Below, piece by piece: positions 17,958 to 26,743 of a stretch of 60,752 nucleotides of DNA. The position numbers and the translations under genes were made by a program. Source of the DNA: RGIG2206 sp045577615 (GTDB lineage Bacteria; Bacillota; Clostridia; Oscillospirales; Acutalibacteraceae); NCBI GenBank assembly GCA_045577615.1, contig JAZNIT010000016.1, positions 1 through 60,752 on the forward strand, written 5' to 3'. How positions within the stretch are numbered: position 1 is the stretch's first letter; the number at the start of each line of letters is the position of its first letter. The notes beneath the pieces were generated by a model. It did not search any database, was not told the origin of the DNA, and saw nothing but the letters and a program-made list of their open reading frames with translations.

Positions 17958-18434
17958 TTAATCAGCCTTCTCAATCAGGCAAACGCTGTGAGCGGATATA
18001 CCCTCAAGACGGCCTGTAAAGCCAAGCCTTTCTTCGGTGGTTGCCTTAACACTAATCTGTTCACAATCTATTCCGGCTGCATTGGCAAGGTTAACTCTCA
18101 TTTGCTCAATGTAAGGGGAGAGCTTGGGCATCTGTGCAACAATTATGCTGTCAATGTTGGATATAGCCCATCCCTTTTTCTTGAGCAGCTTGCAAACGTT
18201 AGATAAAAGTGCAAGACTGTCGGCGCCTTTATAAGCAGGGTCAGAATCGGGGAAATGCTTGCCGATATCACCCAAAGCGGCGGCGCCGAGCAGCGCGTCG
18301 CTTATTGCATGGGCAAGAACATCGGCATCGGAGTGCCCGTCAAGCCCCATTTCATAAGGAATATCTACACCGCCTAAAATTAACTTGCGGCCTTCTTTAA
18401 AACGGTGAACGTCATATCCGTTGCCAATTCTCAT
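17958..18434 (-). CDS. ispF: 2-C-methyl-D-erythritol 2,4-cyclodiphosphate synthase
   Basis: A 158-residue MEP-pathway enzyme forming the cyclodiphosphate. The metal-binding GYDVHRF near the N-terminus, DGHSDADVLAHAISDALLGA and SVKATTEERLGFTG are all intact. Its start overlaps the ispD stop by 4 bases, so the two are translationally coupled. Confidence 0.97.
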   Translation of the reverse strand: MRIGNGYDVHRFKEGRKLILGGVDIPYEMGLDGHSDADVLAHAISDALLGAAALGDIGKHFPDSDPAYKGADSLALLSNVCKLLKKKGWAISNIDSIIVAQMPKLSPYIEQMRVNLANAAGIDCEQISVKATTEERLGFTGRLEGISAHSVCLIEKAD

Positions 18435-19165
18435 ACTTTGCCCTCCTTAATAAGTGATTCAGCTATGATTATATCTGTGGGAACCGTGATTTTTATATTG
18501 GTTGCCAAGCCTTCTACGATTTTGACCTTAGTGCCGGCAGCCTCAACCAACGCGCAATCGTCGGTGTAGTCGCCTCCAAGCTTAAGAGCATTGGCATAAA
18601 TGCTTTTTGCAAAAATTTGAGGAGTTTGCGCCGCCCATAAACGACTGCGGTCGGGTGTAGAATCAATGTACCCTTTATCATCAGCCATCTTTATGGTATC
18701 GGTCACGGGTACTGCACACAGGGCGGCACCGCAACGTATGGCTTCTTCAAGCACGCGGTCAATAATATCGGGGGTGGTGAGCGGCCTTGCACCGTCAGCA
18801 ATGGCAACGTATTCAAAGCATCCGTCAACTGCATCAAAAGCATTTTTTACCGATTGTGCTCTTGTATCGCCGCCCTTAACGATAGCTTTCAGCTTAACGA
18901 TTCCGTATTGATCACAAAGCCGCTGAATATCTGCAATATCAGACTCGCGGCAGGCGATATATATTCCACCGATAGAGGCGCAGCTTTCGTATGCCATAAG
19001 AGTGCGGGCGATAACGGGAACATCTAAAATAGGGTATAACAGCTTGTTTATACCCTTCATCCTTTGTGATGAGCCACCTGCAACTATTATAGCAGCGGTG
19101 TTTGAAACGCTTTGGTCAATTTCAAAATAATTCAAGGTTTCTGTAATCAAATCTATCACCTGCAT
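18431..19165 (-). CDS. ispD: 2-C-methyl-D-erythritol 4-phosphate cytidylyltransferase
   Basis: A 244-residue cytidylyltransferase of the MEP pathway. AAIIVAGGSSQRMKGINK is the nucleotide-binding start; VAIADGARPLTTPDII and AAQTPQIF follow. There are about 22 residues before the first strand, slightly more than usual, but no later start has a good ribosome site. It is divergent from cdaA. Confidence 0.95.
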   Translation of the reverse strand: MQVIDLITETLNYFEIDQSVSNTAAIIVAGGSSQRMKGINKLLYPILDVPVIARTLMAYESCASIGGIYIACRESDIADIQRLCDQYGIVKLKAIVKGGDTRAQSVKNAFDAVDGCFEYVAIADGARPLTTPDIIDRVLEEAIRCGAALCAVPVTDTIKMADDKGYIDSTPDRSRLWAAQTPQIFAKSIYANALKLGGDYTDDCALVEAAGTKVKIVEGLATNIKITVPTDIIIAESLIKEGKV

Positions 19166-19238
19166 AAATTATACATTAGAATATAACCATTATCAATAAA
19201 TATTTTGAAAAATACTCAAAAAACATAGCAATTTACTA

Positions 19239-19267
19239 TTGAATTTAACACTGTTTGTTGTTAAAAT
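19239..19267 (+). promoter_or_regulatory. promoter of cdaA-cdaR
   Basis: TTGAAT (19239-19244), a 17-bp spacer and TAAAAT (19262-19267). Confidence 0.6.
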
Positions 19268-19303
19268 AATAGTGTGTATGCAATTTGTTTAGGGGGTGCA
19301 ACC

Positions 19304-20197
19304 GTGGGTAATATTTTAGACTTTATTGTTAATGAATATTTCAAGTTTATCGGCGTAATGCGATCCTTCGGCGTAAACGACCTTATCGATATCTTAGTCA
19401 TTGCATTTCTTATCTATAAGCTTATTCAGCTTGTTCGTCAAACCCGTGCAAAGCAGCTTTTGGGCGGTATTGTTGCATTGGTAGTGGCATGGCTTGTTGC
19501 TGAGCTTTTTGAAATGACTACTTTGGCTGTATTGTTAAAGGCAATCATCAGCGCAGGATTTATCGCATTGGTGGTTATATTCCAACCTGAAATACGAAAC
19601 GTGCTTGAGCAGGTTAGTCTTACCAACTTTACTCGTTTCAATCGCAAGGGCGAATCTGAAACTGAGGCCATTAACACCTGTATTGACAATGTTTCCCGCG
19701 CCTGCGGTGAAATGTCAAAAAGCAAAACAGGCGCCCTCATCGTTTTTGAACGCGAAACCAAGCTTGGCGACATTATCAAATCAGGTACAGTTTTAGATGC
19801 TGTGTCAAGTGACCAAATGATTGTTAATGTGTTCTTCCCCAAAGCCCCCTTGCATGACGGCGCATTGATAATCCGAGACGGCCGCGTCTATGCTGCCGGC
19901 TGCATTTTACCCCTTACACAAAACACAGGACTGAGCAAAAACTTAGGCACTCGTCATCGCGCTTCTTTGGGTATGAGTGAAAACTCCGATGCTATTGTTG
20001 TTGTCGTATCAGAAGAAACAGGCACAATTTCCGTGGCAAAGGACGGTTCTCTCAAGCGTGGATTGACCTCATCCGAATTGCTGGATTACCTCAAAAGCAA
20101 CCTGATACAGGTAGAAGAAAAGGATGAAACCAAGCCTTCTCTCATCGCCATCGTTAAGAATGTAATTAAAAAAGGGGGCAAAAAGAATGATGAATAA
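19304..20197 (+). CDS. cdaA: diadenylate cyclase CdaA
   Basis: A 297-residue membrane enzyme making cyclic di-AMP from two ATP. Three N-terminal membrane helices (about residues 14-80) precede the DAC domain with both catalytic motifs, PLHDGALII and RHRASLGMSE. The start GTG 19304 follows AGGGGG by 7 bases; the in-frame GTG at 19274 lies upstream of that site. cdaR follows with an 11-base overlap. The glmM gene that often completes this cluster is not next to it. Confidence 0.96.
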   Translation: MGNILDFIVNEYFKFIGVMRSFGVNDLIDILVIAFLIYKLIQLVRQTRAKQLLGGIVALVVAWLVAELFEMTTLAVLLKAIISAGFIALVVIFQPEIRNVLEQVSLTNFTRFNRKGESETEAINTCIDNVSRACGEMSKSKTGALIVFERETKLGDIIKSGTVLDAVSSDQMIVNVFFPKAPLHDGALIIRDGRVYAAGCILPLTQNTGLSKNLGTRHRASLGMSENSDAIVVVVSEETGTISVAKDGSLKRGLTSSELLDYLKSNLIQVEEKDETKPSLIAIVKNVIKKGGKKNDE

Positions 20198-21473
20198 AAT
20201 CATGAATTTTTGTAGCCGCCTTATGAAAAACAGAAAGTTTTTGATTGTGCTTTCATTGGTGCTGTCTTTCGTGATTTGGTATGGCTTTAAGCAGTATTAC
20301 AATCCTACCTCCACCCGAAATATCAAAAACGTTCCTATCTCATTTGATGTCAGCAACACTGCCGTTGCCTCTAACAACCTTGAAATCATCACCGCTGATG
20401 CAGAGGATGCAGAGGTTGTTATCACCGGCCGTACCGCAAATATTATGAAGTATTCGGCGTCTGATATAACCCTCACTCCTTCGCTGGTCGATATCAACAA
20501 GGCAGGCGAATACACCGTTGCACTTAACTACACCAAATCATCCATTTTGTCTGATTTCGATGTGGTTTCTATCTCTCCCAAAACCGTTACAATCTTTGTT
20601 GACAGTGTCGCAACTCGCACCTTTGACAAAATTGTTCCCGAGGCTAACGGTATCACAGCCCCCGAGGGTAGCGGACTTATCAAAGAAACCCCTTATATAA
20701 CCGATGCAGGCAACAGCACCTTTACTGTCAGCGGCGCACAAACCAAAGTTGATAAGATTGATAAGGTAGTGCTTCGCACCGATAAGAATAAAGAGATTTC
20801 TGCAACTGCACAGTTTGAAGCAAAGATTGTTTTGCTTGATAAAAAAGGCAAAGAGATTTCAAAAGAAGGCCTTGACCTTAGCTTTGAAAAGGCTAACATC
20901 ACCGTTTCCATTTCCAAGACTAAAGAGGTTAACGTAAACGCTGTATTTAATAACGCACCTGAAAAGCTCTTCTGCGACTATTCATTGGATGTGTCAAAGG
21001 TTACGCTTATCGGTGATCCCAAGACTCTTGATTCATTGCAAAAGGCCGATTTGGTAGCTATTGACTATACTTCGGTTTCAACCGAAAACAATGAATTTGA
21101 ATGCCAGTTCAACCTACCTGCAGGCGTCCGTGTTCACGACGGCCCCGATAAGGTTAAGGTAACAATCGACACCTCAAAGGTTCGCTACAAAACCGTTAAG
21201 GTGGATAATCTGAAGGTTACTAATGTTAATTCCTCACTGGGCACGGTTGAGCTTAACAATGCAATCAGCGTTGATGTATACGGCGACCGATCCGATGTGG
21301 CAAAGGTTACGGCGGCCAATCTTGTTGTAACTGTAAATCTGAGTGAGCTAACCAAGCCGGGTCAGTACACAGTACCCGCTACCATTAAGGTGGGAAGCGG
21401 TGATTTTAAAACTCTGTGGGTATCAACCTATAACAAAGAGTTCACTGCTTATATAACCATAAACCAAAAGTAA
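20187..21473 (+). CDS. cdaR: CdaR, YbbR-domain regulator of CdaA
   Basis: A 428-residue protein with one N-terminal membrane helix (about 17-34) and an outer part made of repeated YbbR domains (about four). CdaR binds CdaA and tunes c-di-AMP output in other Firmicutes. A double ATG (20187/20190) follows AAAGGGGG. It is translationally coupled to cdaA and ends at a strong terminator. Confidence 0.93.
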   Translation: MMNKIMNFCSRLMKNRKFLIVLSLVLSFVIWYGFKQYYNPTSTRNIKNVPISFDVSNTAVASNNLEIITADAEDAEVVITGRTANIMKYSASDITLTPSLVDINKAGEYTVALNYTKSSILSDFDVVSISPKTVTIFVDSVATRTFDKIVPEANGITAPEGSGLIKETPYITDAGNSTFTVSGAQTKVDKIDKVVLRTDKNKEISATAQFEAKIVLLDKKGKEISKEGLDLSFEKANITVSISKTKEVNVNAVFNNAPEKLFCDYSLDVSKVTLIGDPKTLDSLQKADLVAIDYTSVSTENNEFECQFNLPAGVRVHDGPDKVKVTIDTSKVRYKTVKVDNLKVTNVNSSLGTVELNNAISVDVYGDRSDVAKVTAANLVVTVNLSELTKPGQYTVPATIKVGSGDFKTLWVSTYNKEFTAYITINQK

Positions 21474-21477
21474 AGAA

Positions 21478-21512
21478 TATAACCTTTTGCTTAACGGCAA
21501 AAGGTTATATTT
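21478..21512 (+). terminator. terminator after cdaR
   Basis: A 13-bp perfect stem, TATAACCTTTTGC / GCAAAAGGTTATA, with a 6-base loop and TTTTAAT after it. Confidence 0.88.
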
Positions 21513-21562
21513 TAATAGTGTCATATGTATCGCTGCCTCATAAAATGTTGTGAGGTGATAAT

Positions 21563-21835
21563 ATGACGTTTGCACTTATTTTTTCGGCAACAATAGTTGC
21601 GGTTTATATTATAATTTGCCTGTTGGCAGGGGTTGTTTGCGGCCTTTACAACTGCAAAAAAAGAAAAAGCTATTATTCAGTTTCGAACGAAGGCAGCCTG
21701 GCAAGATTAACACAGCACCTTACCGATTATCCCGAAGATGCTTGTAAAATCATCTGCATCAACAATCTTGACGATGATGAGCTTATTGTTATGCTGACCC
21801 GTCTGTCTGACGAATATGGATTTGATATAATTTAA
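21563..21835 (+). CDS. small single-pass membrane protein, unknown
   Basis: 90 residues: one N-terminal membrane helix (about 3-27), a basic KKRKS stop-transfer, then a soluble tail with acidic stretch NNLDDDELIVMLTRL. I do not recognise the family. GTGAGGTGATAAT precedes the ATG. It ends 16 bp before recD2, so the two are probably co-transcribed. Confidence 0.6.
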   Translation: MTFALIFSATIVAVYIIICLLAGVVCGLYNCKKRKSYYSVSNEGSLARLTQHLTDYPEDACKIICINNLDDDELIVMLTRLSDEYGFDII

Positions 21836-21851
21836 AAAAAGGAGGATGTAT

Positions 21852-24050
21852 ATGTCGCAAAAAGAGCATTTAACCGGCACAATAGAAAAAATCTCTTTTT
21901 CAAATGTTGCCAACGGCTTTACAGTTGCCCAGCTTAATGACGGACAGCAGCTTATAACCGTTGTTGGCAACCTTGCAGGCGCAGGCGTTGGCGAAACGGT
22001 AAAGCTCACGGGCATGTACACTGACCATTATACATTTGGCCCGCAGTTTAAGGTGGATGAATGCGAGCGCTGCGTGCCTGACAACGCCGCCTCAATTTAT
22101 AAATATTTGGCTTCAGGCGGTATCAAAGGGGTAGGCCCCGCTACCGCCTTGAGAATCGTCAACCGATTTGGCGACAATGCATTGAAAATAATCGAAAAAG
22201 AGCCGCAGCGTCTGTCCGAGATTAAAGGTATTTCAGCCGCCAAAGCTCTTGCTATATCTGAAGAATATATTAAAAACTTCGGTGTTCGTGACCTGATGGT
22301 ATACTTGTCGCAGTTTAACGTCACTCCCGACGAGGCTTTGCGCCTTTTCAAATTGCTTGGCACCGCCGCAATAGATAAAATAAAGCTTAACCCCTACTTT
22401 TTGTGCTCAGACGATATGCGATTTACATTCGAGCGCGCCGATGATATTGCGCGGGCGATGGGATATGGCATGGACTTTGAGTATAGAATTATGTGTGGTA
22501 TTGAGTATGTGCTGCGCCACAATATACAAAACGGGCACACCTGCATACCCCGTCACAAGGCCTTGCCTGTTGCAAGTGATTTGCTTGGAGTGGACGAAGC
22601 GTCTGCCGCACAATGCTGTGATAAAATGATCGGGCAGGGAAGAATAACCCAATTTGATATTGAACAGGTTCCGTTTTTGTTTTTGCCTTATCAATTCAAG
22701 GCTGAAAATTATATTGCAACCCGAATTAAGAGTATAGCAGGCTGTCCGCCTCCGGCTGTGATTGATGTAAAACGCAGCGTTTCAAAGGTTGAGAGGGAGA
22801 TGGATATTGAGTTTGGCGAACTGCAAGTCAAAGCAATTGAAGCCGCCGTAAACAGAGGTATGCTCATTTTAACGGGCGGCCCCGGTACCGGTAAAACCAC
22901 TACTCTTAACGCTATCATACATATATTGGAGCAGTCGGGTCTTAAAATTCTTTTGGCAGCACCAACAGGCCGCGCCGCAAAGCGAATGACCGAGGTTACA
23001 GGCTTTGAAGCCAAAACGATTCACCGCCTTTTAGAGGTAGAGTGGGATGAATCCCACCGTCCCTTCTTTTCAAAAAACGAGCGCAATCCCTTGGATTGCC
23101 ATGTGTTGATTGTTGACGAAATGTCAATGGTCGACTCGGTCTTGTTTGAAAGTCTGTTGCGCGCAGTCCCATTTGGCTGCCGCCTGATTCTCGTTGGCGA
23201 CAGTGATCAGCTGCCCTCTGTAGGGGCAGGCAACGTGCTGCAGGATTTGATTGACTCAGGTGTTATTCCCACTGTCGAACTGACCGAGGTTTTCCGTCAG
23301 GCAATGCAAAGCGCAATTGTTACCAACGCTCACAAAATATTAAAGGGTGAAACTCCTGATTTGTCCTTGCGCGACTCTGACTTTTTCTTTTTGAATTGCG
23401 AAAATTCCCGTGCGGTTGCCAATTTGGTGTGCAGCCTTGCCACAGAGCGCCTGCCCAATGCCTATAACTATAACGGGCTGGAGGATATTCAGATTTTGTG
23501 CCCCTCTCGCAAGTGGGATGCAGGCACTCTTGCAATAAATATAGCTATGCAAAGCCTTGTCAATCCTCCCGACCGATGCAAGAAAGAGATCAAGGTTGGC
23601 AAATACACCCTTCGCGAGGGCGACAAGGTGATGCAGATAAAGAATAATTACGACATCACTTGGGACAAGGATGATGGCACCGACGGCTCGGGAATATTCA
23701 ACGGCGATGTTGGTGTGCTTGAAAGCATTGATATGGGCAATGGCCTGCTTAAGGTGCGCTTTGATGATAAGGTTGCCCTTTATATGGTGGAGTTTATCGA
23801 ACAGCTTGAGCTTGCCTACGCTGTGACTGTGCATAAAAGCCAGGGCAGCGAATACGAGTGTGTCATAATGCCCGTGTCGGATATGCCACCACAGCTTAAA
23901 TACCGCAATTTGCTTTATACCGGTGTAACTCGCGCCAAGGGTATGCTTGTATTGGTTGGTAATAAACAGGTGGTAGAAGAGATGACACAAAACGTAAAAC
24001 GCACCCGTCGATATACTGCATTGTGCCATTTTTTAGGAGATAGCAAATGA
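21852..24050 (+). CDS. recD2: RecD2-type ATP-dependent DNA helicase
   Basis: A 732-residue 5'-3' SF1B helicase of the RecD2 type, with a long N-terminal region containing helix-hairpin-helix-like motifs (GGIKGVGPATALRIV) and the helicase core: Walker A GGPGTGKTT, Walker B VDEMSMVD, GDSDQLPSVGAG, and the C-terminal VTVHKSQGSEY and YTGVTRAK. No recB or recC adjoins. I use ATG 21852, 6 bases after GGAGG; the ATG at 21846 abuts it. Confidence 0.95.
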   Translation: MSQKEHLTGTIEKISFSNVANGFTVAQLNDGQQLITVVGNLAGAGVGETVKLTGMYTDHYTFGPQFKVDECERCVPDNAASIYKYLASGGIKGVGPATALRIVNRFGDNALKIIEKEPQRLSEIKGISAAKALAISEEYIKNFGVRDLMVYLSQFNVTPDEALRLFKLLGTAAIDKIKLNPYFLCSDDMRFTFERADDIARAMGYGMDFEYRIMCGIEYVLRHNIQNGHTCIPRHKALPVASDLLGVDEASAAQCCDKMIGQGRITQFDIEQVPFLFLPYQFKAENYIATRIKSIAGCPPPAVIDVKRSVSKVEREMDIEFGELQVKAIEAAVNRGMLILTGGPGTGKTTTLNAIIHILEQSGLKILLAAPTGRAAKRMTEVTGFEAKTIHRLLEVEWDESHRPFFSKNERNPLDCHVLIVDEMSMVDSVLFESLLRAVPFGCRLILVGDSDQLPSVGAGNVLQDLIDSGVIPTVELTEVFRQAMQSAIVTNAHKILKGETPDLSLRDSDFFFLNCENSRAVANLVCSLATERLPNAYNYNGLEDIQILCPSRKWDAGTLAINIAMQSLVNPPDRCKKEIKVGKYTLREGDKVMQIKNNYDITWDKDDGTDGSGIFNGDVGVLESIDMGNGLLKVRFDDKVALYMVEFIEQLELAYAVTVHKSQGSEYECVIMPVSDMPPQLKYRNLLYTGVTRAKGMLVLVGNKQVVEEMTQNVKRTRRYTALCHFLGDSK

Positions 24051-24727
24051 ATATAGCTGAATATTATGAAATCGTCAAATCGGCATTGCTTCACGTTTTC
24101 TATCCGAATTTTTGCTGCGGCTGTGACTGCGTTTTGCCATATAACAAGTGTATATGCGAAAAGTGCCTTGAAGTTCTCGAAAAAGACAGAATTAAAAAAC
24201 CTCGCCGACGCACAATGTACGGCAAACGTTTCAGAATTCACAGCATTTATTCTTATGAGCACAATAATGAAACAGCGCGAGTTGTAAAACACCTAAAGTT
24301 TAACAACTATTTTAACGGCAGTCATTTTATGGGCAAAGCCATTGCCGATAAAGCCCGCAGCTTAAAAAGGCAATATGATTACGTCACCTACGTGCCGTTA
24401 TATGATCTTTCCGAAAGAAATAAAAAATACAATCACTGCGAATATATTTCCGGCTGCGTTGCCAAAGAGTTGAGAATCAAAGAGAAAAACTGCTTAAAAA
24501 AGGTGAGTATCACTGCAAAGCAGCATACCCTAAGCAGCGTAGAGCGCCGCATAAATCTGAAAGATTCCTTTGTGGCTCGCAGTGGGGTAGAGGGCAAGAA
24601 TATCTTGCTGGTTGACGATGTAACCACCACGGGCACCACCTTGTGCGAGTGCGCAAATGAACTGTACAAGAAGGGGGCTAACAGCGTAACGCTGATAGCT
24701 TTTGCACTAACTCAACGCAAGCGTTGA
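24047..24727 (+). CDS. comFC: ComFC-like phosphoribosyltransferase-fold protein
   Basis: 226 residues. The N-terminal zinc knuckle (CGCDCVLPYNKCICEKC) and the C-terminal PRPP-loop motif LLVDDVTTTGTTL are typical of ComF/GntX proteins, which in competent bacteria assist uptake of single-stranded DNA. The start overlaps recD2 by 4 bases, giving a DNA-metabolism pair. Confidence 0.88.
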   Translation: MNIAEYYEIVKSALLHVFYPNFCCGCDCVLPYNKCICEKCLEVLEKDRIKKPRRRTMYGKRFRIHSIYSYEHNNETARVVKHLKFNNYFNGSHFMGKAIADKARSLKRQYDYVTYVPLYDLSERNKKYNHCEYISGCVAKELRIKEKNCLKKVSITAKQHTLSSVERRINLKDSFVARSGVEGKNILLVDDVTTTGTTLCECANELYKKGANSVTLIAFALTQRKR

Positions 24728-24752
24728 CAATTGAGCGGTTTTTGTATATAAT
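24724..24752 (+). promoter_or_regulatory. consensus promoter of the mreB-like gene
   Basis: Perfect TTGACA (24724-24729), 17-bp spacer, perfect TATAAT (24747-24752). The -35 overlaps the last bases of the comFC gene. Confidence 0.88.
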
Positions 24753-24782
24753 TTTAAAAGATAAAATGTGAGGAGGGGTATA

Positions 24783-25799
24783 ATGTTCAACGATATTGGT
24801 ATCGATCTGGGCACAGCCAAAACGGTTATCGTTAAAAACAGAAAAATTGTTTTGTCCGAGCCGTCGGTCGTGCTTATGGATAACTATGACGAAATTCCCG
24901 TCAACTTCGGCCATTATGCCCAACGCGCAATCGGCCGCTCAACCGAAAGGTACAGCACCGTTTGTCCTCTTGAGCGCGGAGTTATTGTCGATTACGATGC
25001 TACAGAATATATGCTCGATAATTATATGAATCGTGTGCTTGGCAAAACAATCACCAAGCCTCGCGTTGTTGTGTCTATCCCCAGCGGTATAACCGACGTT
25101 GAGCAACGCTCGGTAATTGATGCCGTTCAGGCATCGGGCGCAAGAAGTGTCTGCACTATTGAAGCTCCTGTAGCCGCCGCATTGGGTATGGGTGTCGATT
25201 TTAAGCGCCCCCACGGCACTATTATAGTTGATATTGGCGCAGGCACTACCGACGTTGCGGTTATGTCTATGGGCGGTATATCTCGCTGTGAAACGGCAAA
25301 AATCGCAGGTGCAGATATAGATGCTGCTATTATGCGATATATGAAGCGCGAGTATAATTTGCTCATTGGTGAGCAAACCGCAATGAATATTAAGCATCAA
25401 ATCGGCGCTGCATTACCCCGAAAGATTGAGATTGCTATGATGGTAAAGGGCTTAAGCGTATCGTCAGGTATGCCTGCCGCCGTTGAAATTACAGGTAACG
25501 AGGTTTACGATGCAATTTGTGAGGTTATAGAGCAAATTTGCAACGCTGTTCAAACGGTTATTAACCAAACTCCTCCCGAGCTTGTGGGCGATATTTCAGA
25601 GGGCGGAATATTCTTGACAGGCGGCACGGCCTTGCTTAAGGGTATGGCTGATGCGCTTGCTCATCGCCTTGGTTTGAGCATCAGCGTTGCCGATGACGTC
25701 GGCTATTGCGTAGCTCGCGGAATAGGCATTGCAATGAATCACTTTGAGTTGTTGGAAAATGGCGATTACCGTTTTGCAACTGTTCAGGATTTGCTTTGA
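24783..25799 (+). CDS. MreB/Mbl-like rod-shape actin homologue
   Basis: A 338-residue bacterial actin. It starts GIDLGTAKTVIVKN (phosphate 1), contains VVVSIPSGITDVEQRSV, the phosphate-2 loop IVDIGAGTTDVAVMS, and the adenosine motif FLTGGTALLKGMAD. It directs cell-wall synthesis along the cylinder. It is not linked to mreC or mreD here, so it may be an extra copy (Mbl- or MreBH-like). ATG 24783 follows GAGGAGG. Confidence 0.9.
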   Translation: MFNDIGIDLGTAKTVIVKNRKIVLSEPSVVLMDNYDEIPVNFGHYAQRAIGRSTERYSTVCPLERGVIVDYDATEYMLDNYMNRVLGKTITKPRVVVSIPSGITDVEQRSVIDAVQASGARSVCTIEAPVAAALGMGVDFKRPHGTIIVDIGAGTTDVAVMSMGGISRCETAKIAGADIDAAIMRYMKREYNLLIGEQTAMNIKHQIGAALPRKIEIAMMVKGLSVSSGMPAAVEITGNEVYDAICEVIEQICNAVQTVINQTPPELVGDISEGGIFLTGGTALLKGMADALAHRLGLSISVADDVGYCVARGIGIAMNHFELLENGDYRFATVQDLL

Positions 25800-25815
25800 T
25801 TGTGACAAAAAGCCC

Positions 25816-25844
25816 TTGACACCGAGCGCTTTTGCCACTATAAT
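25816..25844 (+). promoter_or_regulatory. promoter of tRNA-Leu
   Basis: Perfect TTGACA (25816-25821), 17-bp spacer, perfect TATAAT (25839-25844), 11 bp before the tRNA. Confidence 0.9.
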
Positions 25845-25854
25845 CAATAGGTAC

Positions 25855-25941
25855 GCTGGTGTGGCGGAATAGGCAGACGCAGGGGACTTAAAATCCCCCG
25901 GTGGCAACACTGTACCGGTTCAAGTCCGGTCACCAGCACCA
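25855..25941 (+). tRNA. tRNA-Leu (anticodon UAA)
   Basis: An 87-nt type II tRNA. The acceptor stem GCTGGTG pairs with CACCAGC, the D-loop region is GCGGAATAGGCAGAC, the anticodon stem encloses CTTAAAA (anticodon TAA), a long variable arm follows, and the T-arm contains GGTTCAAGTCC. CCA is encoded. It marks the left edge of the accessory array. Confidence 0.97.
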
Positions 25942-25984
25942 AACGAAAATCCGTTCACGAAAGTGGACGGATTTTCGTTTGTAT
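25941..25984 (+). terminator. terminator after tRNA-Leu
   Basis: An 18-bp stem (AAACGAAAATCCGTTCAC, GAAA loop, complementary arm with one G-T pair). Nearly the same hairpin occurs at 29327-29368 after the fourth cassette gene. Confidence 0.88.
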
Positions 25985-26089
25985 TATTCACTATTCATTT
26001 TTCATCATTCATTATTCATTAACTGGGAACGGATTTTAGAATGAATAATGAAAAATGAAGTCGCTTCGCTGATGAACAATGAATAATTA
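25985..26089. repeat. inverted element alpha (TTCATT/AATGAA type)
   Basis: The left arm contains ATTCATTTTTCATCATTC and ATTATTCATT; the right arm contains AATGAATAAT and GAAAAATGAA (26040-26059), with a small extra hairpin GTCGCTTCGC after it. It is a diverged copy of the element at 29369-29483. Confidence 0.75.
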
Positions 26090-26133
26090 TTGCAGTTTTG
26101 CCGCTTTTATGCTATAATACACCCAAGGCGGTG
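26090..26133 (+). promoter_or_regulatory. cassette promoter module P1
   Basis: TTGCAG (26090-26095), 17 bp, TATAAT (26113-26118), then ACACCCAAGGCGGTG, which carries the Shine-Dalgarno. The core from CGCTTTTATGC onward is shared with P2-P5. Confidence 0.85.
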
Positions 26134-26138
26134 GTGTT

Positions 26139-26477
26139 GTGAAGAAAATTTTAATAGCAGTTTTATCTATATATTATTTGCTGAATTCAATACTGTGCTT
26201 TGGGTCTCTAAGCACACCTAGAAATTTTGGTATACTTTTTATTGTTCCTGCGACTTTTGCATTTATAGTTCACGTCGTTTTATTGTTCATAAAAAGAAAT
26301 TCTTTTTATTTTACAATCATAATCGCAATTTGTGACGTGTTGTATTTTGCATCACCTTTTTTGATTTTTGGCTTATTGTCAATCGATATTTTTCTACTTC
26401 TTATGTGGATTATTCCGTTAATTATTTCAGCTTTTTTGTGTATTTTTATAATACGAGAAAAGAAGAAAACGGATTAA
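26139..26477 (+). CDS. cassette 1: four-helix membrane protein, unknown
   Basis: 112 residues, almost entirely hydrophobic, with about four membrane helices and a short charged tail (IREKKKTD). No family recognised. The start is GTG 26139, 5 bases after AAGGCGGTG. It is the first ORF of the accessory array and is flanked by module P1 and a type-a 3' box. Confidence 0.65.
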   Translation: MKKILIAVLSIYYLLNSILCFGSLSTPRNFGILFIVPATFAFIVHVVLLFIKRNSFYFTIIIAICDVLYFASPFLIFGLLSIDIFLLLMWIIPLIISAFLCIFIIREKKKTD

Positions 26478-26492
26478 AATAAAGAAATTCCT

Positions 26493-26563
26493 CGGTTTTT
26501 GACCAGTTCTTTTTCGGACACTAATGACAAAAATCCCGAATGCGAAAGCGTTCGGGATTTTAC
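26493..26563 (+). terminator. 3' box type a plus terminator of cassette 1
   Basis: The box CGGTTTTTGACCAG-TTCTTTTTCGGACAC (26493-26521) is repeated after cassettes 4 and 5. It is followed by a stem AAATCCCGAATGC / GCGTTCGGGATTT with a GAAA loop. Confidence 0.8.
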
Positions 26564-26565
26564 TT

Positions 26566-26694
26566 TTTCACTCTTAACTCTTCACTTTTCACTAAAAATT
26601 TGTGAACGGGATTTTTGGAAAGTAAGAGGTAATAGTGAATAGTGAAGAAGTAATGTGTGGCTTTGCCACGGATTATAAATTGAATGCCCCCGCA
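26566..26694. repeat. inverted element between cassettes 1 and 2
   Basis: Left arm CACTCTTAACTCTTCACTTTTCACT; right arm AGTGAATAGTGAAGAAG, with a mini-hairpin GTGGCTTTGCCAC and an AATG-CATT stem leading into the -35 of P2. It has the same plan as element alpha but a different word (TCACT/AGTGA). Confidence 0.65.
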
Positions 26695-26738
26695 TTGATT
26701 TATCGCCGCTTTTATGCTATAATACACCCAAGGCGGTG
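26695..26738 (+). promoter_or_regulatory. cassette promoter module P2
   Basis: TTGATT (26695-26700), 17 bp, TATAAT (26718-26723), AAGGCGGTG (26730-26738). Confidence 0.87.
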
Positions 26739-26743
26739 ATGTA

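Noticed and set aside
21478..21512. Cis-acting c-di-AMP (ydaO) riboswitch near cdaA-cdaR
   Set aside because: The structure after cdaR is a simple terminator; no ydaO-like conserved blocks are seen around 19200-21560.
23340..24029. A 229-codon minus-strand frame
   Set aside because: It is antisense to the C-terminal part of recD2, which has full family motifs.
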